This document shows positions 18,075 through 26,924 of a DNA stretch of 64,000 bases, piece by piece (positions within the stretch are counted from its first letter, which is position 1; every line of letters begins with the position of its first letter). Made by a program: the position numbers and the translations under genes. This DNA comes from Pseudoxanthomonas indica. Its GTDB lineage: Bacteria; Pseudomonadota; Gammaproteobacteria; Xanthomonadales; Xanthomonadaceae. The DNA is taken from NCBI RefSeq assembly GCF_900167565.1, contig NZ_FUZV01000001.1, positions 806,001-870,000 on the forward strand, read 5' to 3'. The notes under the pieces are model-generated. The model did not search any database and was not told where the DNA came from. It saw nothing but the letters and a program-made list of their open reading frames with translations.

Positions 18075-18284
18075 TCAACATGGCGCTTCCCCACTGACGT
18101 TTTCTCGATCAGCCAGCACAACTTGGATCCAAGCCTGGACCTCCTGCTCGGACCAAAGCCGCATTCCGCCATGCTTGATGCCCTTCGGGAATCGCCCGCC
18201 TGACCAAGCCGACCGAAACGTGGTGCGGCTGTAGCCGATCAGCCTAAGGACTTCCTTCTCTCTGATCAGTCGATCGTGTTGCAT
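18075..18284 (-). CDS. AlpA-family transcriptional regulator / excisionase-like protein
   Basis: A 69-aa MerR-like winged helix typical of AlpA: LIREKEVLRLIGYSRTTF, then FPKGIKHGGMRLWSEQEVQAW. AlpA proteins control integrase expression and excision of P4-like elements. It is the first gene of the leftward replication module (AlpA, primase, ATPase). With the integrase broken, its excision role is probably redundant. The 188 bp upstream (18285-18472) must contain its promoter; I see no clear operator there. Confidence 0.85.
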   Translation of the reverse strand: MQHDRLIREKEVLRLIGYSRTTFRSAWSGGRFPKGIKHGGMRLWSEQEVQAWIQVVLADRENVSGEAPC

Positions 18285-18472
18285 GTGTCCGGCCTCCGGT
18301 ACCCAGTTGTTGTCCTGAGCATTACAGTAGTAGCCGATAGCAGCGCATGCGTGCCGTATCTGGCCCGAAATCGACCTGAATTCCGGTGGCCGGCTGCCGG
18401 GCGACCTGGCGCCAACTGTGATCGAGCCGTTGGACTAGCTACATCAGATGCTCCTGCCAACGGAGCTTGCCG

Positions 18473-18775
18473 ATGTCGATCCTGCTGATTGCAACGTGTT
18501 TCCTTTTCCTTTTTGCTGTCGCAGGCCTGGTCGCTGCCGCCACTGAATCTACTGGCCCGGCCGAATCACAAGACAACGATGATCCAGACGCGGCTGGACA
18601 CGCCGAGCTGCAATGGCTGTTTGATGACTCAGCGCCCCCCATCGCCTGGCAGCCACCGGATCTGCCTTGGACCGAGGAGCTAGACTCGTACTCGCCCGTG
18701 CTGGACGAGTCGGACTTCCACGTCGGCGCCTTTTCCTGTCACGACTGGGGCGACGGAACTGGATCGGGCTGGTAG
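18473..18775 (+). CDS. Small single-pass membrane or secreted protein
   Basis: About 100 aa from the ATG at 18473, which has CGGAG 7 bases upstream. Residues 1-23 are strongly hydrophobic (SILLIATCFLFLFAVAGLVA) and act as a signal anchor or signal peptide. The remainder is acidic, rich in Asp, Trp and Pro (DDSAPPIAWQPPDLPW). No family is recognised. It is the last gene before the tRNA-Val boundary and is followed by a good terminator. Confidence 0.55.
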   Translation: MSILLIATCFLFLFAVAGLVAAATESTGPAESQDNDDPDAAGHAELQWLFDDSAPPIAWQPPDLPWTEELDSYSPVLDESDFHVGAFSCHDWGDGTGSGW

Positions 18776-18821
18776 CGGCCGATGCTCGTCGAGTGGCGAC
18801 ATCGGATGGCCAGAAACGAAG

Positions 18822-18848
18822 AAGCCGCCCGTTTGAAGGGGCGGCTTT
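18822..18848. terminator. Terminator near the right island boundary
   Basis: The stem AAGCCGCCC / GGGCGGCTT has an 8-base loop and only a short T stretch on the plus strand. It lies just after the small membrane protein gene and before the tRNA-Val gene. Confidence 0.55.
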
Positions 18849-18912
18849 CCGTATATTTTCCGTACGAACGACTTGGGTACCAGCCTGACATGCCGCAAGT
18901 CATTGGTCTAAT

Positions 18913-18987
18913 TGGTGGGCGGTACAGGGTTCGAACCTGTGACCCCTACCATGTCAAGGTAGTGCTCTACCGCTGAGCTAACCGCCC
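18913..18987 (-). tRNA. tRNA-Val (anticodon GAC)
   Basis: A 75-nt cloverleaf on the minus strand: acceptor GGGCGGT / ACCGCCC, anticodon loop TTGACAT (GAC), T loop TTCGAAC, encoded CCA. It is intact. Its 3' 45 bases (18913-18957) are the attR copy of the island repeat, so the island reconstitutes the gene on integration. Confidence 0.96.
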
Positions 18988-19061
18988 GGTGTGCCCCTTT
19001 GCAGGGGCGCGAATTCTAGCCCGGAACCGGGTGCGGCGACAAGTGTGGTCGCCGGTCGGCG

Positions 19062-21074
19062 CTAGCCCAGGCTGGCTTCCTTGAGTTTGCGGATCTCGTC
19101 GCGCAGGCGCGCGGCGTCCTCGAATTCCAGATCGCGCGCGTGCTGGTACATCTCCTGCTCCAGCGCCTTGATGCGGGCGGCGGCCTGGGCCGGGTTCAAC
19201 GGCAGGGCGTACTCGGCCCGATCTTCGCTGACGCGACGCTTGCCCTTGCCCGACTTGGCTTCACCGGCATCGCGCGCGCCTTCCAGGATGTCGACGATGG
19301 GTTTGTGCACCGATTTCGGGATGATGCCGTGCTCGGCGTTGAACTCCACCTGCTTCTCGCGGCGGCGGCTGGTTTCGTCGATGGCCGCCTGCATCGAGCG
19401 GGTCATCTTGTCCGCATACAGGATGGCCTTGCCGCGCAGGTTGCGGGCGGCGCGGCCGATGGTCTGGATCAACGAGCCGGTGGAACGCAGAAAGCCCTCC
19501 TTGTCCGCATCCAGGATCGCCACCAGCGACACTTCGGGCATGTCCAGGCCTTCGCGCAGCAGGTTGATGCCGACCAGTACGTCGAACTTGCCCAGGCGCA
19601 GATCGCGGATGATCTCCACGCGCTCCACGGTGTCCACGTCCGAGTGCAGATAGCGCACCTTGATGCCGTGTTCGCCCAGGTACTCGGTCAGGTTCTCGGC
19701 CATGCGCTTGGTCAGCGTGGTGACCAGCACACGGTCCCCCCAGGACACGCGCTCGTTGATCTGCGATAGCAGGTCGTCGACCTGGGTGCCGACCGGGCGG
19801 ATTTCCACTTCCGGATCGACCAGGCCGGTGGGACGCACCACCAGTTCGGTGATCTCACCGTTGGACTCGCGCAGTTCGTAGGGGCCCGGCGTCGCCGACA
19901 CATAGATGCTGCGTGGCGAGCGTTCTTCCCATTCCTCGAAGCGCAAAGGCCGGTTGTCCAGCGCTGACGGCAGGCGGAAACCGAACTCCACCAGCGTTTC
20001 CTTGCGCGAGCGGTCGCCCTTGTACATGGCGCCAATCTGCGGAATGGTCACGTGCGATTCGTCGATGACCAGCAAGGCGTCGGCGGGCAGATAGTCGAAC
20101 AGCGTCGGCGGCGGATCGCCCGGCGACTTGCCGGTCAGGTGGCGCGAGTAGTTTTCGATGCCCGAGCAGTAGCCGACTTCGGCCATCATCTCCAGATCGA
20201 ACTGGGTGCGCTGGGCCAGCCGTTGCGCTTCCACCAGCTTGTTCTGCGCGTACAGGTTTTCCAGGCGGTCCTTCAACTCAACCTTGATGGTTTCAATCGC
20301 GGTCAACACGCGCTCGCGCGTGGTGGCGTAGTGGGTCTTCGGGTAGATGGTGTAGCGCTGCAGCTTGCGCAGCGATTCGCCGGTCAGCGGGTCGAACAGG
20401 GTCAGGTTTTCCACGTCGCCGTCGAACAGCTCGATGCGCAGCGCCTCGCTGTCGCTTTCGGCCGGGTGTACATCGATGACCTCGCCGCGTACGCGGAAGG
20501 TGCCGCGCTGCAGCTCGTACTCGTTGCGGGTGTACTGCAACTGGGTCAGGTGCTTGATCAGTTCGCGCTGGTCGATGTGCTCGCCCAGCGACAGGATCAG
20601 CCGCAGCGACAGATAGTCCTCGGGCGCACCCAGGCCGTAGATGGCCGACACCGTCGCCACCACCAGCGCATCGCTGCGCGAGAGCAGGGTCTTGGTCGCG
20701 GCCAGGCGCATCTGCTCGATGTGTTCGTTGATCGAACTGTCCTTCTCGATGAAGGTGTCCGACGACGGAACGTAGGCTTCCGGCTGGTAGTAGTCGTAGT
20801 AGCTGACGAAGTACTCCACCGCGTTGTGCGGGAAGAACGACTTGAACTCACCATACAGCTGCGCGGCCAGGGTCTTGTTGGGCGCCATCACCAAGGTGGG
20901 CTTCTGTATCTGCTGCACCACGTTGGCGATGGTGTAGGTCTTGCCCGAACCCGTCACGCCCAGCAGGGTCTGCTTGGCCAGGCCGGCTTCAAAGTTGGCC
21001 ACCAGCTTGTCGATGGCGCGCGGCTGATCACCAGCCGGCGAATACGGGGATACCAGTTGAAAGCGATCCGACAT
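19062..21074 (-). CDS. uvrB: Excinuclease ABC subunit B
   Basis: The product is 670 aa, the normal length. UvrB receives damaged DNA from UvrA, verifies the lesion with its beta-hairpin and recruits UvrC in nucleotide excision repair. Visible features are Walker A GVTGSGKT near 39-46, the beta-hairpin region with [14 protein letters not shown], motif [11 protein letters not shown], and a C-terminal UVR domain ([20 protein letters not shown]) that binds UvrC. It is a single gene downstream of the tRNA-Val and forms the right flank of the island. Confidence 0.98.
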   Translation of the reverse strand: MSDRFQLVSPYSPAGDQPRAIDKLVANFEAGLAKQTLLGVTGSGKTYTIANVVQQIQKPTLVMAPNKTLAAQLYGEFKSFFPHNAVEYFVSYYDYYQPEAYVPSSDTFIEKDSSINEHIEQMRLAATKTLLSRSDALVVATVSAIYGLGAPEDYLSLRLILSLGEHIDQRELIKHLTQLQYTRNEYELQRGTFRVRGEVIDVHPAESDSEALRIELFDGDVENLTLFDPLTGESLRKLQRYTIYPKTHYATTRERVLTAIETIKVELKDRLENLYAQNKLVEAQRLAQRTQFDLEMMAEVGYCSGIENYSRHLTGKSPGDPPPTLFDYLPADALLVIDESHVTIPQIGAMYKGDRSRKETLVEFGFRLPSALDNRPLRFEEWEERSPRSIYVSATPGPYELRESNGEITELVVRPTGLVDPEVEIRPVGTQVDDLLSQINERVSWGDRVLVTTLTKRMAENLTEYLGEHGIKVRYLHSDVDTVERVEIIRDLRLGKFDVLVGINLLREGLDMPEVSLVAILDADKEGFLRSTGSLIQTIGRAARNLRGKAILYADKMTRSMQAAIDETSRRREKQVEFNAEHGIIPKSVHKPIVDILEGARDAGEAKSGKGKRRVSEDRAEYALPLNPAQAAARIKALEQEMYQHARDLEFEDAARLRDEIRKLKEASLG

Positions 21075-21224
21075 GGGCCTGCCTCTGATGCGATCTGTGA
21101 GTATAGCGGCGCAGCGATGACGGACACGTGCGGAGTAGTCCTACGCGCGGATCAGAATTTCGCCGATGGCGTGCCCTTGTCGTGGCGGTGAAGCTGAACC
21201 CTCCCATCACTGCCTGGAGATTTC

Positions 21225-21800
21225 ATGCGCCGGACGCGCCTTAATTTCGAATCCCGCCGCCGATCATGGCCGGCCCATCGGCCCCACGGACTCAGCCTGC
21301 TGGAGCTGATGATCACGGTGGCCCTCACCGCGATACTGCTGACCCTGGCCGTGCCGTCCTACCAGCGCTTCATGGAACGCAACCGCGCGGACACCGCCAC
21401 CTACCTGCTGACCTCGTTGTTTGCTTCCGCGCGCGCCACCGCCGTCACCTATCGCCGGATCACTTCGGTCTGCCCCACCGATGGCACCTCACCCTGGTGC
21501 ACCTCGGATGGCGACTGGAGCCATGGCTGGTTGATGTTCACCGACCCCGATGGTGATCGCCAGCCTGACACGCCCGATGAAGTGCTGCGGCATGAACGCT
21601 TTCCCGTGCATCCCTCGTTGCGGCTGCGTTCGTCGCGCGGCCGGCCGCAACTGCGGTATCTGCCCGATGGCCGCAGCGCCGGCAGCAACCTGACCGTGAA
21701 AATCTGCGATCAATCCCGTGTCCTGGTCGAGGTCGCGGTCAACAACGCCGGTCGCCCGCGTGTCAACCGCCTCAGGGCGGGCGCAACGTGCGTGCGATAA
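21225..21800 (+). CDS. fimT: FimT-like type IV pilus minor pilin (GspH/FimT family)
   Basis: A 191-aa prepilin. The type III signal peptide has the cleavage motif HG-LSLLELMITV, followed by a hydrophobic helix that anchors it until assembly. The 25-residue leader is long for a prepilin. Cys pairs in the globular domain (CPTDGTSPWC and KIC..TC) probably form disulfides. FimT proteins are linked to DNA uptake and pilus biogenesis in Xanthomonadaceae and Legionella. It is separated from the pilE end of the main minor-pilin operon only by a tRNA and runs towards it. Confidence 0.85.
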   Translation: MRRTRLNFESRRRSWPAHRPHGLSLLELMITVALTAILLTLAVPSYQRFMERNRADTATYLLTSLFASARATAVTYRRITSVCPTDGTSPWCTSDGDWSHGWLMFTDPDGDRQPDTPDEVLRHERFPVHPSLRLRSSRGRPQLRYLPDGRSAGSNLTVKICDQSRVLVEVAVNNAGRPRVNRLRAGATCVR

Positions 21801-21854
21801 GGGTTTTCGGGAGGCTTGCCGGCCCCGGACCGCCTGCGTACAATAGCGGACCCC

Positions 21855-21931
21855 GCCCGAATAGCTCAGCCGGTTAGAGCACTTGACTGTTAATCAGGGG
21901 GTCGTTGGTTCGAGTCCAACTTCGGGCGCCA
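21855..21931 (+). tRNA. tRNA-Asn (anticodon GTT)
   Basis: A 77-nt cloverleaf: acceptor GCCCGAA / TTCGGGC, anticodon loop CTGTTAA (GTT), T loop TTCGAGT, encoded CCA. It is followed 7 bases later by a strong terminator. Confidence 0.96.
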
Positions 21932-21938
21932 GATTTGA

Positions 21939-21968
21939 AAAGACCGCGAGCGATCGCGGTCTTTTTTT
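21939..21968 (+). terminator. Rho-independent terminator of tRNA-Asn
   Basis: A perfect 11-bp stem AAAGACCGCGA / TCGCGGTCTTT with a GCGA tetraloop and a run of T. Confidence 0.9.
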
Positions 21969-22024
21969 GTTTCCGGCGGCACGCGATGGTCTGCTTGCGC
22001 GCGCCATCCATGCAATGCCCAAAG

Positions 22025-22049
22025 AAAAGCCCGCTTCTCGGCGGGCTTT
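22025..22049 (-). terminator. Terminator of the pilin operon
   Basis: On the minus strand the stem AAAGCCCGC / GCGGGCTTT is followed by TTTTCTTT, 20 bases past the pilE stop. Confidence 0.85.
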
Positions 22050-22068
22050 CCAGTTCCTGCTTCCGACC

Positions 22069-22494
22069 TTACCAGCACTCGGCCGGCGTGGCCGAGGCCG
22101 TGCCGGTGGCGCTGCGCGTACCCCGCGAGTCGACCTGCAAGGTGGCGCACTTGGTGTCGTTGGCTTCCTGCGAGCCGGTCGGCACGATCTGCAGCGTGTA
22201 GGCGTTCTGCGTCACCGCACCCGAAAACTCCGGCGTGCCGTAGTGGCTGGCGACGTCGGCATCACATGCCGGTAGCGGATCCGGCGCGCCCACATAGGTC
22301 ATGTTGGTCGTGTAGTAGCGCTCCATGAACTGCGCGCGCTCCAACAAACAAGCACCTGCCGCCGCACGTCGCGAACGGGTGACCTGATCCGAGTAGCTGC
22401 CGTAGGCGATGGTCGACAGGATGGCCACGATGGCCACCGTGATCATCAGCTCCATCAGCGTAAAGCCCGCCTGCTTGCTTGCTGCATTCGTCAT
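22069..22494 (-). CDS. pilE: PilE-type minor pilin
   Basis: A 141-aa type IV prepilin with a short leader and cleavage site in KQAGFTLMELMITV, then a 20-residue hydrophobic helix. Paired Cys near the C-terminus (ATPAEC and TKC) fit a D-region disulfide. It is the last gene of the fimU-pilVWX-pilY1-pilE operon; its ATG lies one base after the pilY1 stop. Minor pilins start assembly and sit at the pilus tip with PilY1. The short leader and single helix set it apart from the major pilin only by context. Confidence 0.88.
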   Translation of the reverse strand: MTNAASKQAGFTLMELMITVAIVAILSTIAYGSYSDQVTRSRRAAAGACLLERAQFMERYYTTNMTYVGAPDPLPACDADVASHYGTPEFSGAVTQNAYTLQIVPTGSQEANDTKCATLQVDSRGTRSATGTASATPAECW

Positions 22495-22495
22495 G

Positions 22496-25400
22496 TCAGT
22501 TCCTTATGGCCTCTCGCCAGGATACCCGGCCCACGTTTCTCACTTCGTTCTTGCCCAGGCAGCCCATGGTGCCGCCCGAACCGGCGGCGCACACCTGGCC
22601 ACCGCCAGCGGCCGTACCGTCGCCGCTGAACAACGAGCCTTGGGTGACCATGCCCACGCCCGGATCCACCGAGCCCACCGGCGCGGTCGCGCCACCACCC
22701 AGTGCCGCTTGATCGCGGTGGTCGAACACACCGTCACCGTTGACGTCGAAGTACGGCACCGTGGTGCTGGTGCCGGAGAAGGCGTCCAGTGCATTGAGGT
22801 AACCACGGCCATCGGTCTGGCAGGCGGTGGAAGTCGGAATGATCGTGCTGAACTCGAGTACCGTACCGTCCAGCTGCGGCGAGGTCACGACCCGTTCGCC
22901 GGAAGCGACAGCCGGTGAGGGATCGATCAGGTTGATGTACCAGCCGCGGCTGCCGGTCGCCAGCGGCGAGTTCTGCTGGAACGCGCGTTGAGTCGCCTCG
23001 GCGGCATCTTCATTGTTGACGTAGATGATCGAGCGCTGGGTCATGTCCGCCTTGGTCGCCGCGGGACCCGAATCGACCACGGCATACATGGTCTGGACAG
23101 TCCGGCTTGCCACGTCACCATTGGTCATGAAGCGGCCGGTGCCGAAGAACACCCAGGTCTTGTAGGTGGTCGGGTGTAGCGCCACGGTCGGGCTGGCGGT
23201 GATCGCCTGGCGGGTGGTGCCATCCGGTCCCAGCGCAACAAAGATCGGCGCACCCGAATTGCCTACGCCCCAATTTGAGGTCGTCGCCGAGCTGATATCG
23301 AACTTCCACATGTTGCCCAGCATGTCACCGCCGTACACATAGTCGGTGGTTCCGTTGCCGTCGCGATCCCAACCCACCGCGCCGGTCAGGCCGTTGGAAG
23401 AGGGCGAGTCCTGCGCCGGATCGCCCGCGTTGGTGTTGAGTTCGGCAATCACGCTGCCATCGCTCAGGCTGAGCACCAGCAAGACGGCCATGCCGTTGGT
23501 GCTGTTGATGCCATTGGGAACGATGAGTCCGGTCGTACCGTTGTTCAGCTTGACGATCAACGGGCGCGACTGGACCAGGCCCATGTTGTTCTGGTTGGAT
23601 TCAAAACGCTGCCAACGCAGGATGTTGGTCGCCGTCACCGCATCGGGGTCGTTGACGTTCAAGGCAAACAGGCCCTTGCCGCCCTTGCCCAACGCACCGA
23701 CCAGGATGTTGTTGCCCGGCGTCTGGGTGCGGTTGGAGACGATGATGGGGCCATCGACAAAGAAGCGGTGCGAATAGTCCGGACGGCTGATCGTGCTCAG
23801 GTCGCTCAGGCTGATGCCGGCGGGGATGAAGGCGAAGCGCTCCGCACCAGTGGCGGCGTTGATGGCGTGCAACATGCCGTCATTCGCGCCCACGTAAAGC
23901 GTATCGGTGTTGGGCGCATACGCCGGCGAGGAACTGACGATGTCGCCGAGCAGGTGGACGCGATCGCGCAGGTTGCCTTGATGCTGGACTTCGCGGCTGC
24001 GGTCGCCCTTGATGTAGGCCGCATTCTGCGCGCCGGTCGCCTTGTATTCGTCATTGGTGCCGTTGCGATCCAGCGCGGTGATCTGCGCCTCGGTCGGGAA
24101 GTCGGCGCCAATGCCGCCACTGGAGGTCAGCACCTTGCGGTTGGTGGTGGGAATGCCGGCCGAAGCGGTCCACGAGGCCGTGGTGTTGAAACCCGATTCG
24201 TTGGCGCGCTTGGTATAGGACAGGATTTCGCCGGTCCAGTAGCCGGCCTGATACTTGGCCTGGAACAGCCTGGAATTGTTGCTCAAGGAGGCCGAGTTGG
24301 CCGCGATGTTGGAGAACGAACCCACCTCCGTGCTGATCTGTGCCAACGCCGCGCTCAGGCCCTCCTTGAACAGCTTGGGATTGCCTGCGGCGACGAAGTT
24401 GCCGCGTCCGTTGACGGCCGCATGCAGCAGATCATCGATGGTGGTGTTGCCGTCGCCGCGCGGTTGCGGCCAGCCGGCCACGCCGTTCACGGTCGCGCCT
24501 GTGGTCGAGGACATCACCGCGGCCACTGACTTCTGATCCACGGTGCCGCTCAGGCCAATGGCGATGCCAAAGGTGACCATGTGCTGCCAGAACGCCGGAT
24601 TGTTGGGCGACGAGGGCACGATGTTGGACATGCCCGGTCGCAGATCCGTCTTCCAGTACTTCATGGCCACGTCGGCCAGCGTCGCGTCGATCTGCGATGC
24701 ATTGGCGGCCTGGCCGAGATAGGACGTGCTGTAGCCGTCGGTGAATGGAACCGCCGGCGTGTACTGGTAGCTCTGCGTGCCTTGGGTAATGGTCGCGCCC
24801 GCCGTGCCGTCCGCATTGCCGGTGCCAGTCGTGTAGTTGGACGCGCTGTTCCAGTAACCGTCGGTCGTCAGGATGGTGAAGTTCTTGCGGCAGGCCAGCT
24901 GGTCGTTGCCGGTGCCCGGGCCATAGGGGCCGTTGGCGGCGTCGCTGCTGAAGTAGTCGCCAGCCTTCTGCAGCGCGCCGTGCAATGGCGTGCCGTCGTT
25001 GCCATAGGTAGCGAACAGGCGGTTGTACCAGCGCGTACGGTTGTTCGCGTCCGGCGTGTCCAGGAACAGGCCAAAGTTGTGGTTGACCGGGATGGGCACC
25101 GCGTAGGTCGGCGAGTTCGCGGCCGGGTTGGCCGGATCGCGGGCAGCGCCCCAAATCGTGCGGTAACCCACGCGCATGTCGGCGGTAATGCCACTGAAGG
25201 CGGCGCTGGCGCCAGCCTTGGCCGCTTTCATGCGGGTGCGATGGTAGGAGAACCAGGTGGCGTAGTTGGCGATTTCGGCCGAGACCGAATTGCGCACGCT
25301 CGGGTTGGGCAGTGCGTCGACACAGCCGGTCCAGCCACCGGAGGTGCCGGTATCGCCGGACCCGCAGGCGTTGCTCAGGCGATAGGTGACCCGCAGTGTG

Positions 25401-26359
25401 ACATTGCTGAAAGTGCTGTTGTTGTTGCCGCTACGATCGGCGTACAGGCGGACCTGGTAGCTGCCGGCCGGCGCATAGTCCCAGGTGAGGGTTTCGGCGT
25501 TGGCGCTGGTGGCCGCCCGGCGATCATAGTTGTCGATGTCCGGCTCGGCGCCGCGGCGCAGATAGATGTCGGCGCCGTTGCGGGTGAATGATCCACCCGT
25601 GGTGGTCACCGTCAGGGCGTAGACATGCTCGGGCAAGTCAAACGTGTAGGTGGCGGCGTAGCCGGACGAAGTGCGGTTCTGGCCAGTCCTCGGAAAACCG
25701 GTCGGCGTGTTGACCGTGGTTTCCTGGGTCAGCGTCGTGTACTCGGATCGCTTGATCGTCGACGCATCCATGATCTGGTAGCGGTAATAGTTGCGACCGT
25801 CTGCCAGTTGCGTAGCGGTGTAGCTGGTGTCCTTGGGCACGTAGAAGGTCTGCGGACCACCGCACACCAGGGTGTCATTGCTGTTGCCGTCGACGCCATT
25901 GCCGTTGTAGTCGTAGCGGGCGCAGCTGGCCGGATCGGCCAGGTTGATGGTGGTGCCCGAAGCGAAATTGAAGCTGGCGAAGACCGAGCCGTAGGAGGTG
26001 CCGCCGGTCATCGGCGCACCGCTGGCGGTGGTCCATGGCGCGTAGTTGTCCTCGGCCTTCAAGTTCATCGGGTTGTAGAAAACCGTATTGCGCGTATATG
26101 CGCGCGCCGCCACGTTGATGTTGCTGGTGGCCGGCACCGAGTCGGGCATGTAGTCGAATGCCATCGAGCCCGAGTCATCCAGGATGAACAACACGTTGGG
26201 CGGCACGCGCGCGCCGGTGCTCAACGGATCCGTGGGCAAGGTGATGCCGGCATTGACCGGCAACGCCAGCAGGGTGGCGAAGAACATCGACGCGCCGGGG
26301 CCCACACGGCGCCAGAAGCGCTGGGCCAGCGTCGGAGTGGAGGAATTCTGCCTGGACAT
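22496..26359 (-). CDS. pilY1: PilY1-like pilus tip adhesin/anti-retraction protein
   Basis: 1,287 aa with a signal peptide (hydrophobic MFFATLLALPVNA). A von Willebrand A-like domain starts near 55 with the metal-site motif DDSGS at 61-65. The C-terminal half is the PilY1 beta-propeller, including SSPAYAPNTDTLYVGANDGM. There are calcium-loop motifs DRDGNGTTD and DVNGDGVFD (about 1205-1213). PilY1 caps the type IV pilus, mediates attachment and surface sensing, and blocks retraction when calcium is bound. It sits between pilX and pilE, as in Pseudomonas aeruginosa. The ATG at 26359 is preferred to an in-frame start 24 bases upstream inside pilX. Confidence 0.93.
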   Translation of the reverse strand: MSRQNSSTPTLAQRFWRRVGPGASMFFATLLALPVNAGITLPTDPLSTGARVPPNVLFILDDSGSMAFDYMPDSVPATSNINVAARAYTRNTVFYNPMNLKAEDNYAPWTTASGAPMTGGTSYGSVFASFNFASGTTINLADPASCARYDYNGNGVDGNSNDTLVCGGPQTFYVPKDTSYTATQLADGRNYYRYQIMDASTIKRSEYTTLTQETTVNTPTGFPRTGQNRTSSGYAATYTFDLPEHVYALTVTTTGGSFTRNGADIYLRRGAEPDIDNYDRRAATSANAETLTWDYAPAGSYQVRLYADRSGNNNSTFSNVTLRVTYRLSNACGSGDTGTSGGWTGCVDALPNPSVRNSVSAEIANYATWFSYHRTRMKAAKAGASAAFSGITADMRVGYRTIWGAARDPANPAANSPTYAVPIPVNHNFGLFLDTPDANNRTRWYNRLFATYGNDGTPLHGALQKAGDYFSSDAANGPYGPGTGNDQLACRKNFTILTTDGYWNSASNYTTGTGNADGTAGATITQGTQSYQYTPAVPFTDGYSTSYLGQAANASQIDATLADVAMKYWKTDLRPGMSNIVPSSPNNPAFWQHMVTFGIAIGLSGTVDQKSVAAVMSSTTGATVNGVAGWPQPRGDGNTTIDDLLHAAVNGRGNFVAAGNPKLFKEGLSAALAQISTEVGSFSNIAANSASLSNNSRLFQAKYQAGYWTGEILSYTKRANESGFNTTASWTASAGIPTTNRKVLTSSGGIGADFPTEAQITALDRNGTNDEYKATGAQNAAYIKGDRSREVQHQGNLRDRVHLLGDIVSSSPAYAPNTDTLYVGANDGMLHAINAATGAERFAFIPAGISLSDLSTISRPDYSHRFFVDGPIIVSNRTQTPGNNILVGALGKGGKGLFALNVNDPDAVTATNILRWQRFESNQNNMGLVQSRPLIVKLNNGTTGLIVPNGINSTNGMAVLLVLSLSDGSVIAELNTNAGDPAQDSPSSNGLTGAVGWDRDGNGTTDYVYGGDMLGNMWKFDISSATTSNWGVGNSGAPIFVALGPDGTTRQAITASPTVALHPTTYKTWVFFGTGRFMTNGDVASRTVQTMYAVVDSGPAATKADMTQRSIIYVNNEDAAEATQRAFQQNSPLATGSRGWYINLIDPSPAVASGERVVTSPQLDGTVLEFSTIIPTSTACQTDGRGYLNALDAFSGTSTTVPYFDVNGDGVFDHRDQAALGGGATAPVGSVDPGVGMVTQGSLFSGDGTAAGGGQVCAAGSGGTMGCLGKNEVRNVGRVSWREAIRN

Positions 26360-26372
26360 GGGTGGCTCCGGC

Positions 26373-26924
26373 TTACAGCGCAATGAAGTTGGTTTGCAGG
26401 ATGACCGCGGCGCGTTCGCCGCCGTTTACATCCAGACTGCGGGCGGTGATGCGGTAACGCGGACGCAGGCACAGCGGCGAACGGCTGGTTTCGTCCACCA
26501 GATCGCAGCCCGGCCACGTCGGCGCATCGCCCATGTACTCGACGATGTAGCTGGCCGGCGGCGCGATCTCGCTGCGGCTGTCGGCACTGGCGGCAGCCCA
26601 GTTGTCGGCGGAAAAACCCGTGTCCAGCCAGCGATCGGTGTTGGTCGCCACCGGCAGCGAACAGAGGCCGTTCTCGCAGCCGTCGGCGGGCACCGCGGCA
26701 CGCGTGCCACTCGCACCAGCCAGCACCTCACCCTGGCGCAAGGCCGCTTCCGCCGCCTGGAAGGCATAGCTGCGATCCAGCAGGTTGGCGCTCATGCGTT
26801 CTTCCAGCAGGGTGCTGCGCAGCACGGCCAGGCCGAGCAGCGTCATCACCACCAGCAGGATCATCACCACCACCAGCGAGGCGCCGGCCTGGCGGTATCG
26901 GCTGCGGAGAATTCGGGTATTCAT
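26373..26924 (-). CDS. pilX: PilX minor pilin-like protein
   Basis: 183 aa. The N-terminal RQAGASLVVVMILLVVMTLL is the PilX-type prepilin leader and helix, in which the usual Glu at +5 is absent (Val instead). This is normal for PilX/GspK-like tip pilins, which start the pseudopilus without a preceding subunit. Four Cys in the globular domain are likely paired. It overlaps pilW by 4 bases and is followed 13 bases later by pilY1. Confidence 0.88.
   Translation of the reverse strand: MNTRILRSRYRQAGASLVVVMILLVVMTLLGLAVLRSTLLEERMSANLLDRSYAFQAAEAALRQGEVLAGASGTRAAVPADGCENGLCSLPVATNTDRWLDTGFSADNWAAASADSRSEIAPPASYIVEYMGDAPTWPGCDLVDETSRSPLCLRPRYRITARSLDVNGGERAAVILQTNFIAL

Larger units (their letters stand above)
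439..18957. mobile_element. tRNA-Val-integrated genomic island carrying a defence-like operon
   Basis: The element is bounded by the 45-bp direct repeats at 394-438 and 18913-18957. It carries an integrase next to the left repeat, an AlpA regulator, a CHC2 primase fragment and a RepA-like ATPase, which together form a P4-like or integrative-element core. There are no capsid, tail, conjugation or relaxase genes, so it would need a helper to transfer. The integrase and the ATPase each contain an in-frame TAG, so the island is probably immobile now. The cargo is a five-gene minus-strand operon at 2688-14194. Confidence 0.88.
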
